The notes under the pieces were generated by a model, which was not told the origin of the DNA, ran no database searches, and saw only the letters and a list, made by a program, of their open reading frames with translations. A DNA stretch of 49,167 bases from an uncultured Mycoplasmatota bacterium (GTDB lineage Bacteria; Bacillota_I; Bacilli_A; RF39; UBA660), in assembly GCA_947576095.1 (NCBI GenBank), contig CANPPW010000009.1:1-49167 (forward strand). The letters run 5' to 3'. Of this stretch, positions 41,664 through 49,167 are shown in pieces; position 1 is the stretch's first letter, and every line of letters starts with the position of its first letter. Made by a program: the position numbers and the translations under genes.

Positions 41664-43502
41664 ATGGGAAAAATAATAGGTATAGATTTAGGAACAACAA
41701 ATAGTTGTGTAGCTGTATATGAAGGAGATGCTGCAAAAGTTATCGCAAATCCAGAGGGAAGTAGAACAACTCCTTCTGCTGTTATGAAAAAGAAAACAGG
41801 AGAAATTATCGTTGGTGAAAAGGCAAAGAGAGCTTCTGTTACAGATAAGGTAATTCTTTCTGTCAAAAGATTTATGGGAACAGATACTAAGGTAGAACTT
41901 GGTGATAAAAAATGTACACCAGAAGAAATTTCAGCTATGATTTTAACAAATTTAAAAGAAACTGCAGAAGCTTATTTAGGGGAAAAAGTAACGGAGGCTG
42001 TTATTACAGTTCCAGCATACTTTAATGATGCTCAAAGACAAGCTACTAAAAATGCTGGAAAAATTGCTGGATTAGATGTAAAGAGAATTATTAATGAACC
42101 TACTGCAGCAGCTTTGGCTTATGGACTTGATAAACAAGATAAAACAGAACAAATTCTTGTATTTGATTTAGGTGGAGGAACATTTGATGTATCTATTCTT
42201 GAAATTGGTGATGGTGTTTTTGAAGTAAAATCAACAAGTGGAAATAACCATTTAGGTGGGGATGACTTTGATGAACGTATTATGGATTATTTAGTATCTG
42301 AATTCAAAAAAGAAAATGGAATTGATTTATCTAAAGATAAAATGGCAATGCAAAGAGTAAAAGATGCAGCTGAAAAGGCGAAAAAAGATCTTAGTGGTAT
42401 GACAAGTACTGAAATCTCACTTCCATTTATTTCACAAGGAGAAGATGGACCTCTTCATTTAAGTATGAATTTAACAAGAGCTAAATTTGAAGAACTTGTA
42501 GATGATTTAGTTGAATCTACACTAGAACCAGTTCGTAAAGCTTTGAAAGATGCTGATTTAACAAAAAATGATATTGATAAAGTATTACTTGTCGGAGGTT
42601 CTACACGTATTCCTAAAGTACAGGAAATCATTCAAAAAGAACTTTCAAAAGAACCTTCTAAGGGTGTAAACCCAGATGAGGTTGTTGCTATGGGTGCTGC
42701 CATTCAAGGTGGTGTGCTTAAAGGTGATGTAAACGATATTGTCCTTCTAGATGTAACACCACTTTCATTAGGTATTGAAACATTAGGTGGTGTATGTACT
42801 GTTTTAATTCCAAGAAATACAACTATTCCTACAAGTAAATCACAAGTATTCTCTACAGCAGCAGATAATCAACCTGCCGTTGATATTCACGTATTACAAG
42901 GTGAAAGATATATGGCAGCTGATAATAAAACACTTGGAAATTTTCAGTTAACAGGAATTCCTGCTGCACCAAGAGGTGTTCCACAAATTGAGGTGACTTT
43001 TGATATAGATGCGAATGGTATTGTAAATGTAAAAGCTAAAGATATGGGAACCAATAAAGAACAATCTATTACTATTACTGCTTCAACCAATTTATCAGAT
43101 GAAGAAATTGATAAAATGGTAAAAGAGGCAGAAGCAAATAAAGCAGCTGATGAAAAGCGTAAAGAAGAAGTAGATGTAAAAAATGATGCAGAACAACTTA
43201 TATTTGCTACTGAAAAATCTATTAAAGATTTAGGTGATAAGATTGATGCAAAAGATAAAGAAAAGGCAGAAGAAGAAATGAAAGCTTTAAAAGAAGCTCT
43301 TGAAAAAAATGATTTAGAGGAAATTAAAACGAAAAAAGAAAAATTACAGGAAACAGCTATGGCATTTGCAACAAAAGTATATGAAGAAGCAGCTAAGAAT
43401 GCTGATGCAAATAAGGAAGAATCATCTTCCTCATCCAATAAAAAGGATAAAAAGAAAAAAGACAAAGATGATGAAGAAGTAGTAGATGCACAATTTGAAT
43501 AA
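41664..43502 (+). CDS. dnaK: Chaperone DnaK (Hsp70)
   Basis: 612 residues. The ATPase domain starts with [16 protein letters not shown] and has [14 protein letters not shown] and [13 protein letters not shown]. The substrate-binding domain has the linker [17 protein letters not shown], and the C-terminal tail is charged and ends EEVVDAQFE. It binds unfolded proteins in cycles driven by DnaJ and GrpE. AGGAGAG precedes the ATG at 41664. It lies 19 bases after grpE. A perfect hairpin without a T run follows (43507-43528). Confidence 0.99.
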   Translation: MGKIIGIDLGTTNSCVAVYEGDAAKVIANPEGSRTTPSAVMKKKTGEIIVGEKAKRASVTDKVILSVKRFMGTDTKVELGDKKCTPEEISAMILTNLKETAEAYLGEKVTEAVITVPAYFNDAQRQATKNAGKIAGLDVKRIINEPTAAALAYGLDKQDKTEQILVFDLGGGTFDVSILEIGDGVFEVKSTSGNNHLGGDDFDERIMDYLVSEFKKENGIDLSKDKMAMQRVKDAAEKAKKDLSGMTSTEISLPFISQGEDGPLHLSMNLTRAKFEELVDDLVESTLEPVRKALKDADLTKNDIDKVLLVGGSTRIPKVQEIIQKELSKEPSKGVNPDEVVAMGAAIQGGVLKGDVNDIVLLDVTPLSLGIETLGGVCTVLIPRNTTIPTSKSQVFSTAADNQPAVDIHVLQGERYMAADNKTLGNFQLTGIPAAPRGVPQIEVTFDIDANGIVNVKAKDMGTNKEQSITITASTNLSDEEIDKMVKEAEANKAADEKRKEEVDVKNDAEQLIFATEKSIKDLGDKIDAKDKEKAEEEMKALKEALEKNDLEEIKTKKEKLQETAMAFATKVYEEAAKNADANKEESSSSSNKKDKKKKDKDDEEVVDAQFE

Positions 43503-43506
43503 AATG

Positions 43507-43528
43507 AAGTTCTAGGTTACTAGAACTT
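43507..43528 (+). terminator. Attenuator-like hairpin after dnaK
   Basis: AAGTTCTAG-GTTA-CTAGAACTT, nine perfect pairs, then TGTCTT without a clean T run. It is more likely an attenuator or mRNA 3' stabiliser that lowers pepF and dnaJ relative to dnaK than a full stop. Confidence 0.5.
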
Positions 43529-43549
43529 TGTCTTATAGAGGAGATATAT

Positions 43550-45364
43550 ATGGAAAAATTAAAAAAACGTAGTGAAGTTGCTGAAAAAGATCAATGGGAT
43601 TTATCAAATTTAATGACATCTGATTTATTTGAAGAGAATATTCAAAAAGTTCAAGAATTAGTAGAAGAAGCTACTCATTATCGTGGAAAAATTACAGAAA
43701 ATGCTGATACTTTTTATAAATATTTAAAAATCGATGAAAAAATAGACCGTCTACTATCTAATATATATGTATATGCACATTTGTATTGTGATGTAGATAC
43801 TACCAATGTAGAGGGACAAAAACTCAAAATGAGGGCGGAGAGATTAGAAGAGACAATTCTAGAAAAACTTTCTTTTGCTAATCCTGAGATATTGAGTACA
43901 GATTATGAAACAATAAAATCTTTTATAGCAGAAAAAGAAGAGTTAAAAAAATATCAATTTTATTTAGAAAGATTTTTCCTTTTCAAGGATCATACATTAA
44001 CAAAGGAAGAAGAGGAGATTGTTACTAAAGCAAGTAATGCTTTTGGAACTCCTTATGAAGTTTTTTATAATTTAGATAATGCAGATATTCATATTGGGAA
44101 TATTTCTGTAAATGGAGAAGAAGTAGAAGTTACAAATAGTAATTATATCAAACTCATGATGAATAGGAATAGAAAGGTTCGGAAAGACGCTTTTGAAAAA
44201 ATGTATGCCTTTTGGAAAGATCATATTCATGTTGTTGCAGCTAGTTATAAAGGGAAAATCAAAGAAGACTTTTTCTATAGCAAAGTAAAAAAATATAAAA
44301 GTCCATTGGAAGCACATTTATATAGTGATCAAATTGATACAGATGTATATAAAAATGTAATTGATGTAACACACAATCATTTAGATAAGTTACATCATTA
44401 TATGAAAATTAGAAAAAAAATGTTAGGGATACAGGATTTGCACATGTATGATATTTATGTTCCCCTTGTTAAGGAGGAAGATGAGGATATCGCTTTTGAG
44501 GTGGGAAAAAATATATTATTTGAAGCTTTACAACCACTTGGAGAAGAGTATTTAAAGGATTTAAAACAAGCATTTGACAAACGTTGGATTGATATTTACC
44601 CTAATAAAGGAAAAAAATCAGGGGCTTATCAGTGGAGTACTTATGATTCATCTCCATATGTATTACTCAATTACAATAATAATATGGATTCTGTGTCTAC
44701 TATGGCACATGAGTTAGGCCATGCTATGCATTCATATTATTCTAAAAAAAATCAGGATTTTCTATATCATGATTATCCAATTTTTCTGGCAGAAATTGCA
44801 TCTACAGTAAATGAAGTGATATTAAATGATTATCTAATTCGTCATGCAAAAGATAAAAAGGAAAAGATTTTATATTTAACAGAATTTTTAGATAAAGTAA
44901 AAGGCACCATTTATAGACAGGTGCAGTTTGCTGAATTTGAAATGATTATGCATGATAAAGAAGAGAAGGGCGTTCCTTTAACAGCAGAGGAATTTTGCCA
45001 AACGTATTATCAATTAAATCGAAAATATTATGGTGATGTTATGGTCAGTGATGATGCCATTCAATATGAATGGGCTAGAATTCCACATTTTTATACACCA
45101 TTTTATGTATACCAATATGCAACAGGACTTACAAGTGCTTTAGCACTTGCTAGTGATATATTAAATCATGTAGATGGTGCGAGGGAAAGATATTTGAAGT
45201 TTTTATCAAGTGGTTGCAAGGATTATCCTTTAAACATCCTTAAAGAAGCTGGTGTAGATATGGGGGAAACAGAACCACTTGAAAAAGCATTTGCTATGTT
45301 TTCAGATAAACTAAAAGAATTAGAAGAATTGGGAGATTTATCAAAGATTTACATAAGGAAGTAG
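43550..45364 (+). CDS. pepF: Oligoendopeptidase F (M3 family)
   Basis: 604 residues, the family length. The zinc site HELGH (His387, Glu388, His391) is in [14 protein letters not shown], with the third ligand Glu in [10 protein letters not shown] downstream. The C-terminal [17 protein letters not shown] is typical of PepF/M3B. It cleaves peptides of about 6-20 residues in the cytoplasm. AGGAGAT precedes the ATG at 43550. It lies between dnaK and dnaJ, 7 bases before dnaJ, so it is read with the heat-shock operon. That is not the usual place and may couple peptide turnover to stress. Confidence 0.96.
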   Translation: MEKLKKRSEVAEKDQWDLSNLMTSDLFEENIQKVQELVEEATHYRGKITENADTFYKYLKIDEKIDRLLSNIYVYAHLYCDVDTTNVEGQKLKMRAERLEETILEKLSFANPEILSTDYETIKSFIAEKEELKKYQFYLERFFLFKDHTLTKEEEEIVTKASNAFGTPYEVFYNLDNADIHIGNISVNGEEVEVTNSNYIKLMMNRNRKVRKDAFEKMYAFWKDHIHVVAASYKGKIKEDFFYSKVKKYKSPLEAHLYSDQIDTDVYKNVIDVTHNHLDKLHHYMKIRKKMLGIQDLHMYDIYVPLVKEEDEDIAFEVGKNILFEALQPLGEEYLKDLKQAFDKRWIDIYPNKGKKSGAYQWSTYDSSPYVLLNYNNNMDSVSTMAHELGHAMHSYYSKKNQDFLYHDYPIFLAEIASTVNEVILNDYLIRHAKDKKEKILYLTEFLDKVKGTIYRQVQFAEFEMIMHDKEEKGVPLTAEEFCQTYYQLNRKYYGDVMVSDDAIQYEWARIPHFYTPFYVYQYATGLTSALALASDILNHVDGARERYLKFLSSGCKDYPLNILKEAGVDMGETEPLEKAFAMFSDKLKELEELGDLSKIYIRK

Positions 45365-45371
45365 GTGTAGT

Positions 45372-46475
45372 ATGAATAAGAAAGATTATTATGAAGTCCT
45401 TGGTGTTAGTAAAGATGCATCTAGTGCAGATATTAAAAGTGCCTTTAGACGTTTAGCCAAAAAATATCATCCTGATGTTTCTAAAGAACCTGATGCTGCA
45501 GAAAAGTTTAAAGAATGTCAAGAAGCCTATGCAGTTCTTTCTGATGAACAGAAGCGTCGTCAATATGATCAATATGGTCATGCTGCTTTTGAAGGTGGAG
45601 CATCTGGTGCTGGAGGTTTTGACTTTAGTGGTTTTGATTTTTCAGATATTTTTAGTGATTTATTTGGAGGTGGTTTTGGATTTGGTGGAGGATCATCCCG
45701 TGGAGGAGATAGACCAACGCAGGGAAGAGATACCCTTATGCATGTAAATTTAACCTTTGAAGAGGCTGTGTTTGGAACCACTAAAGAAATGAATATCGAT
45801 ACTACAGAGACATGTGAAGATTGTGATGGTAAAGGGGGCCATGGCGAGACAAATTGTAGTAAGTGCCATGGTCTTGGAACGATTGTAACAGAACAAAGAA
45901 CTATGTTTGGAGTTTTTCAATCTAGAACAGCCTGTGATAAATGTCATGGAAAAGGTAAAAGTTATGATAAAGTTTGTAATACTTGCCATGGGAAAGGTAT
46001 CATAAAAGTGAATAAAAATATTAAGGTTCGCATTCCAGCCGGTGTAGATGATGGTAATAGACTTAGGGTTCCTGGTAAGGGAGAAGCTGGTCATAATGGT
46101 GGACCTAATGGGGACCTTTATCTAGAATTTTCTGTAAAATCCCATCCTTTATTTCAGAGAGATGAGGGAGATATTTTTATTACCCTTCCTCTTACAATCC
46201 CGGAAGCTGTTCTTGGTTGTAAGAAAGAAATTCCGACTTTGTATGGAAATGTAAAAATGGTGGTGCCAGCGGGCAGTAGTACAGGTGATAAACATCGAAT
46301 TAAAGGTAAAGGTGTGGAAAATCCTAATACAGGAAGAAAAGGCGATATGTATGTGATACTAAAAGTATTAATTCCTAAAAAATTATCAAAAGAGCAGAAA
46401 AAACTATTTGATGCTTTATCAGAAACGAATTTAGAAGATGCACAGGAAATTAAGAATTTTCACAAATATATCTAA
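45372..46475 (+). CDS. dnaJ: Chaperone DnaJ (Hsp40)
   Basis: 367 residues. J domain (1-70) with the HPD motif in KKYHPDVSK. Gly/Phe-rich linker ([16 protein letters not shown]). Zinc domain with four CxxCxGxG repeats ([32 protein letters not shown]), then the substrate-binding C-terminal domains. It stimulates DnaK ATPase and hands over clients. ATG at 45372 follows AGTAGGTGTAGT. Last gene of the operon, ended by the hairpin at 46474. Confidence 0.99.
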   Translation: MNKKDYYEVLGVSKDASSADIKSAFRRLAKKYHPDVSKEPDAAEKFKECQEAYAVLSDEQKRRQYDQYGHAAFEGGASGAGGFDFSGFDFSDIFSDLFGGGFGFGGGSSRGGDRPTQGRDTLMHVNLTFEEAVFGTTKEMNIDTTETCEDCDGKGGHGETNCSKCHGLGTIVTEQRTMFGVFQSRTACDKCHGKGKSYDKVCNTCHGKGIIKVNKNIKVRIPAGVDDGNRLRVPGKGEAGHNGGPNGDLYLEFSVKSHPLFQRDEGDIFITLPLTIPEAVLGCKKEIPTLYGNVKMVVPAGSSTGDKHRIKGKGVENPNTGRKGDMYVILKVLIPKKLSKEQKKLFDALSETNLEDAQEIKNFHKYI

Positions 46476-46497
46476 GAGGCTTATAACCTCTTTTTTT
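46474..46497 (+). terminator. dnaJ operon terminator
   Basis: AAGAGG (46474-46479) against CCTCTT (46487-46492), followed by a run of T. Confidence 0.75.
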
Positions 46498-46562
46498 CTT
46501 ACATTTTTGTCATAAAAAATATGTAAAAAGTATGATATGATACTAGTAGATCAATAGGGAAA

Positions 46563-46591
46563 TTGATTAATTTATAAAAAAGTGATATACT
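46563..46591 (+). promoter_or_regulatory. Promoter of the LTA synthase-like gene
   Basis: TTGATT (46563-46568), 17-base spacer, TATACT (46586-46591), 23 bases before the ATG. Confidence 0.55.
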
Positions 46592-46613
46592 GATAAAGTT
46601 GATGAGGTGAACT

Positions 46614-48641
46614 ATGAAAAAAATTGTGGAAAAAGTTAAGACAAAATCAATTGCATATGCCCAAACCAATATTTTATTTTTTACATTTACACTCACATCG
46701 GTATTCAATGGAATGCTCCTTCGATTTTTAACTGTAAAAAATTATTTTGAAATTAAACCAATTTTGGGGGATTTGATTATTGTCCTTGTAATAGGTGCTT
46801 TTGGGTATTTAATAAAACCCAAACATCAATTTAAATATTTTTTAGGTTGGTCTATATTCTTTTCTCTTCTTTGTATTGTTAACTCGATGTATTATACAAA
46901 TTATCTATCGTTTGCATCTGTATCTTTGCTAGCAACATCTCTGCAAGTAGTAGATGTAGGAGATGCTGTTATTCAAAATGTGATGGAAATTAAAGATTTT
47001 TCATATATATGGCAGCTTTTTGCATTAATATTTGTTCATATTTCTTTAAGAAAAAAAGATTATTATGAAAAAGTAAGTAAAGTAGAAGTTGGTAAAATTC
47101 GTATTTTAAATACTTTAATTGGTGCTTTAATCGCAACAGGATTTTTTGTATCCATGTTAACATCTTTAGATATTAGTAGACTTGGAAAACAATGGAATCG
47201 GGAATATGTTGTTATGAAATTTGGTATTTATATGTATCAAGCAAATGACTTAATTACATCTTTAAAACCGCAAATTAGTCCTCTTTTTGGATATGATGAA
47301 AATTATAAAACATTTAGACAGTATTATGAGAATAGAGAAGATAAAACGATTAATAATGCCTATACCAATATATTAAAAGATAAAAATATTATCGTAATTC
47401 ATGCGGAAAGTATACAAGATTTTTTACTTCATACACAATTTAATGGACAAGATGTAACACCTAATTTAAAAAGATTATCTGAGGAAGGATTATATTTTTC
47501 CAATTTTTATGCACAGGAAAGTGTAGGAACTAGTAGTGATACTGAGTTTACATTTAATACCTCTTTAATGCCCGCTAATAGTGGAACTGTATTTATTAGT
47601 TATTGGGATAGAGAATATATTACCATTCCTAAATTATTAAAGGAAAAAGGTTACTATACATTTAGTATGCATGGGAATAATTGTACATTTTGGAATCGCA
47701 ATAATGTACATAAAGAGTTTGGGTATGATAATTTTTATTGTTATACAAAAGATTTTAAAATTGATGAGACAATTGGTCTAGGACTTTCTGATCAATCCTT
47801 TTTTAGACAGTCTATTCCTAAGATTCAAAAAGTAAAAGAGAAAAATGGAAAATTTTATGGAGTGATGATTCAATTATCAAATCATACACCATTTAATAAT
47901 AAAGGTGAGGATATTAGTGATTTTGATGTTTCTATGAATTATAAGAAAATAGATGAAACAACAAATGAAGAAATTGAAGTCAATGCTCCATATATGGAGG
48001 GTACAAAATTAGGTAGTTACTTTAAATCTGCTCATTATTCTGATGAGGCAATTGGTTCGTTTATTGATCAATTGGATCAAAATGGTCTTTTAGAAAATAC
48101 AGCTATTGTGATTTATGGTGATCATGATGCTAAGTTAAAAAAAGGGGAGTATACAAGATTTTATAATTATAATCCAGAAACTGATTCTATATTGGAAAAA
48201 GATGATCCGAATTATAGAGAAATTGATTATTATGATTATGAATTGAATAGAAAGGTTCCATTTATTATTTGGACAAAGGATGGAACAATTAAGCATGAAC
48301 AGGTAGATAAAGTTATGGGAATGTATGATGTACTTCCAACCCTTGGAAATATGTTGGGGATTAAAAGTCCATATCAATTGGGACACGATATTTTCAGTAT
48401 AGATGATAATGTTGTAGTATTTCCTGATGGAAATTGGCTAACAGATAAAATGTATTATAGTCATCAAAAAGATGAGGGAAAAATGTTGAATGAGGGAGAT
48501 ACAGTGAGTAAGGAATATATCGATAAATATAATCAGATTTCAGAGGAAAGTATATCTGTTTCTAATTCTATTATTGTGTATGATTTAATTAGAAAAGCGA
48601 AGGAAAAGAGTTTGATTGTACCTAGTATGATGCAGAAGTAG
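46614..48641 (+). CDS. Lipoteichoic acid synthase family protein
   Basis: 675 residues, near the LtaS length of about 650. About five membrane helices in the first 195 residues are followed by an extracellular sulfatase-fold domain (about 255-610). HAESIQDF gives the metal-binding Glu, and ESVGTSSDTEFTFNTS the catalytic Thr region. MHGNNCTFWNRNN and YGDHDAKLKKGEY give further metal ligands. LtaS-type enzymes transfer glycerol phosphate from phosphatidylglycerol to a glycolipid anchor; pgsA and the glycolipid glucosyltransferase in this window could provide both substrates. ATG at 46614 follows GATGAGGTGA. It has its own promoter and terminator. Specificity (synthase or primase) cannot be told. 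Confidence 0.92.
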   Translation: MKKIVEKVKTKSIAYAQTNILFFTFTLTSVFNGMLLRFLTVKNYFEIKPILGDLIIVLVIGAFGYLIKPKHQFKYFLGWSIFFSLLCIVNSMYYTNYLSFASVSLLATSLQVVDVGDAVIQNVMEIKDFSYIWQLFALIFVHISLRKKDYYEKVSKVEVGKIRILNTLIGALIATGFFVSMLTSLDISRLGKQWNREYVVMKFGIYMYQANDLITSLKPQISPLFGYDENYKTFRQYYENREDKTINNAYTNILKDKNIIVIHAESIQDFLLHTQFNGQDVTPNLKRLSEEGLYFSNFYAQESVGTSSDTEFTFNTSLMPANSGTVFISYWDREYITIPKLLKEKGYYTFSMHGNNCTFWNRNNVHKEFGYDNFYCYTKDFKIDETIGLGLSDQSFFRQSIPKIQKVKEKNGKFYGVMIQLSNHTPFNNKGEDISDFDVSMNYKKIDETTNEEIEVNAPYMEGTKLGSYFKSAHYSDEAIGSFIDQLDQNGLLENTAIVIYGDHDAKLKKGEYTRFYNYNPETDSILEKDDPNYREIDYYDYELNRKVPFIIWTKDGTIKHEQVDKVMGMYDVLPTLGNMLGIKSPYQLGHDIFSIDDNVVVFPDGNWLTDKMYYSHQKDEGKMLNEGDTVSKEYIDKYNQISEESISVSNSIIVYDLIRKAKEKSLIVPSMMQK

Positions 48642-48667
48642 GAGATTTCTTTATGAGATCTCTTTTT
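48641..48667 (+). terminator. Terminator after the LTA synthase-like gene
   Basis: GAGAT (48642-48646) against ATCTC (48658-48662), followed by TTTTT. Confidence 0.55.
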
Positions 48668-48699
48668 GTATTCATTTTATATAAATGTAGAAATTTGAA

Positions 48700-48728
48700 T
48701 TGACAATTATAAATTTTTACGATAAAAT
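48700..48728 (+). promoter_or_regulatory. tRNA operon promoter
   Basis: TTGACA (48700-48705), 17-base spacer, TAAAAT (48723-48728). A further TATAAT at 48751-48756 lies closer to the tRNA but has a weak -35. Confidence 0.6.
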
Positions 48729-48765
48729 GAAACTATAGCTTAAAAATGCATATAATGTAATAAAT

Positions 48766-48839
48766 GGGTCTATAGCCAAGTGGTAAGGCATGGGACTGCA
48801 ACTCCCTGATCGTTGGTTCAAATCCGACTAGGCCCTCCA
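48766..48839 (+). tRNA. tRNA-Cys (GCA)
   Basis: 74 nt. Acceptor stem GGGTCTA / TAGGCCC (one G-T), D loop AGTGGTAAGG, anticodon GCA in GGGACTGCAACTCCC, T arm GTTGGTTCAAATCCGAC, discriminator T as usual for Cys, and an encoded CCA. Confidence 0.97.
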
Positions 48840-48840
48840 T

Positions 48841-48914
48841 GCAGATGTGGTTTAATGGTAGAACATAACCTTGCCAAGGTTAGAACGGGAGTTCGATTCT
48901 CCTCATCTGCTCCA
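48841..48914 (+). tRNA. tRNA-Gly (GCC)
   Basis: 74 nt, one base after tRNA-Cys. Acceptor GCAGATG / CATCTGC, D loop TTTAATGGTAGAAC, anticodon GCC in AACCTTGCCAAGGTT, T arm CGGGAGTTCGATTCTCCTC, and an encoded CCA. Confidence 0.97.
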
Positions 48915-48923
48915 TTTGAAAAC

Positions 48924-48959
48924 AACTTACGGGCTAATGAAAGTTCGTGAGTTTTTATT
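48924..48959 (+). terminator. tRNA operon terminator
   Basis: AACTTACG (48924-48931) against CGTGAGTT (48946-48953), eight pairs with one G-T, followed by TTTATTT. Confidence 0.7.
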
Positions 48960-49006
48960 TTATATAAAAGACTTTAGTTCTCTTTCTAGGAAGGAGGACT
49001 TTTTTG

Positions 49007-49167
49007 ATGTTGGAATTTAAAACTATGGAAACATTGAAACCAAATACTGAAATCTTGGAGGTGATTAAAGATTATACATACAAAGTTAAAAAAGGTGAAA
49101 TAAAACATATTCTACATACTAATTTACAAGTTATAGAACCTACTGAATATTTAATTACATATCCTAC
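49007..49167 (+). CDS. Unknown protein, cut by the window end
   Basis: ATG at 49007 lies nine bases after a strong AAGGAGG (48991-48997) and the frame stays open for 53 codons to the edge. The visible part (MLEFKTMETLKPNTEILEVI... with YKVKKGEIKHILHTN) is charged, without a signal peptide or membrane helix. I do not recognise it from this fragment. Confidence 0.7.
   Translation, partial: MLEFKTMETLKPNTEILEVIKDYTYKVKKGEIKHILHTNLQVIEPTEYLITYP

Noticed and set aside
42944-43465. Long minus-strand reading frame opposite the end of dnaK
   Set aside because: It is the mirror of the Lys/Glu/Ala-rich DnaK tail, giving a Ser/Phe-rich product; no ribosome binding site, and dnaK is certain.
45750-46094. 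114-codon minus-strand frame opposite dnaJ
   Set aside because: Shadow of the zinc-domain repeats of dnaJ.
1-49167. Mollicute-style genetic code with TGA as Trp
   Set aside because: TGA ends recU and pgk at conserved overlaps, Trp is TGG in the conserved enzymes, and sporulation genes are present.
1-49167. CRISPR arrays, rRNA genes, insertion-sequence transposases
   Set aside because: No regularly spaced repeats, no 16S/23S/5S signature and no DDE transposase were seen on reading through the window; the only recombinase is the serine type at 505-2307.

Overview
The window is low-GC DNA from a member of the Bacillota. It is chromosomal, uses the standard bacterial code (TGA is a stop, as in the recU and pgk overlaps) and carries strong Shine-Dalgarno sites. 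spo0A, spoIVA and spoVIF point to an endospore former or a recent descendant of one. Gene order resembles Bacillus (dnaD-nth / ponA-recU / gpsB-rnpB; rodZ-like-pgsA; hrcA-grpE-dnaK-dnaJ). A long tmRNA tag ending in AFA and a mollicute-type diacylglycerol glucosyltransferase suggest a Bacilli/Erysipelotrichia-like lineage near the root of the mollicutes. That placement is inference.

Layout. 1-2.8 kb: the right end of a probable mobile element with a large serine recombinase, lying beside the tmRNA gene ssrA (2806-3180, minus). 3.2-4.1 kb: AT-rich, non-coding, with a decayed gene. 4.1-11.5 kb: ribosome-assembly GTPases engB and der with unknown neighbours, a lipoprotein, and polA. 11.6-14 kb: a cation diffusion transporter and serS under a serine T-box. 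14.2-18.7 kb: a CapA-like enzyme, spoVIF, spoIVA and a phosphoesterase. 18.7-25.6 kb: hup, cca, a secreted unknown, dnaD-nth, and on the other strand recU-ponA. 25.7-27.8 kb: a 30-codon ORF behind a Spo0A box, gpsB, rnpB, a RodZ-like protein and pgsA. 27.8-28.8 kb: an XRE regulator and clpP. 28.8-37 kb: a TGS-uridine kinase, then gap, a pilin-like protein, pgk, a flippase-like protein, a glycolipid glycosyltransferase and tpiA. 37.1-38.4 kb: spo0A and a UPF0316 protein. 38.5-40 kb: an accessory stretch with a probable type I toxin-antitoxin locus, a LOG-family protein and a structured RNA. 40-46.5 kb: the CIRCE-controlled heat-shock operon hrcA-grpE-dnaK-pepF-dnaJ. 46.6-49.2 kb: an LTA synthase-like protein, tRNA-Cys, tRNA-Gly and a truncated gene.

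The most interesting item is at 38583-38899. A 30-residue single-helix peptide is encoded on the minus strand behind a consensus promoter. Its Shine-Dalgarno lies in a hairpin, its 5' UTR can pair with its 3' end over 13 perfect bases, and a convergent plus-strand RNA with its own promoter and terminator overlaps its 3' end. This is the architecture of a type I toxin-antitoxin pair, and I do not recognise the toxin family. Other leads are three consensus Spo0A boxes (before spo0A, the capA-like gene and the 30-codon ORF), a cysteine-rich GrpE N-terminus, and a pilin-like gene between gap and pgk.
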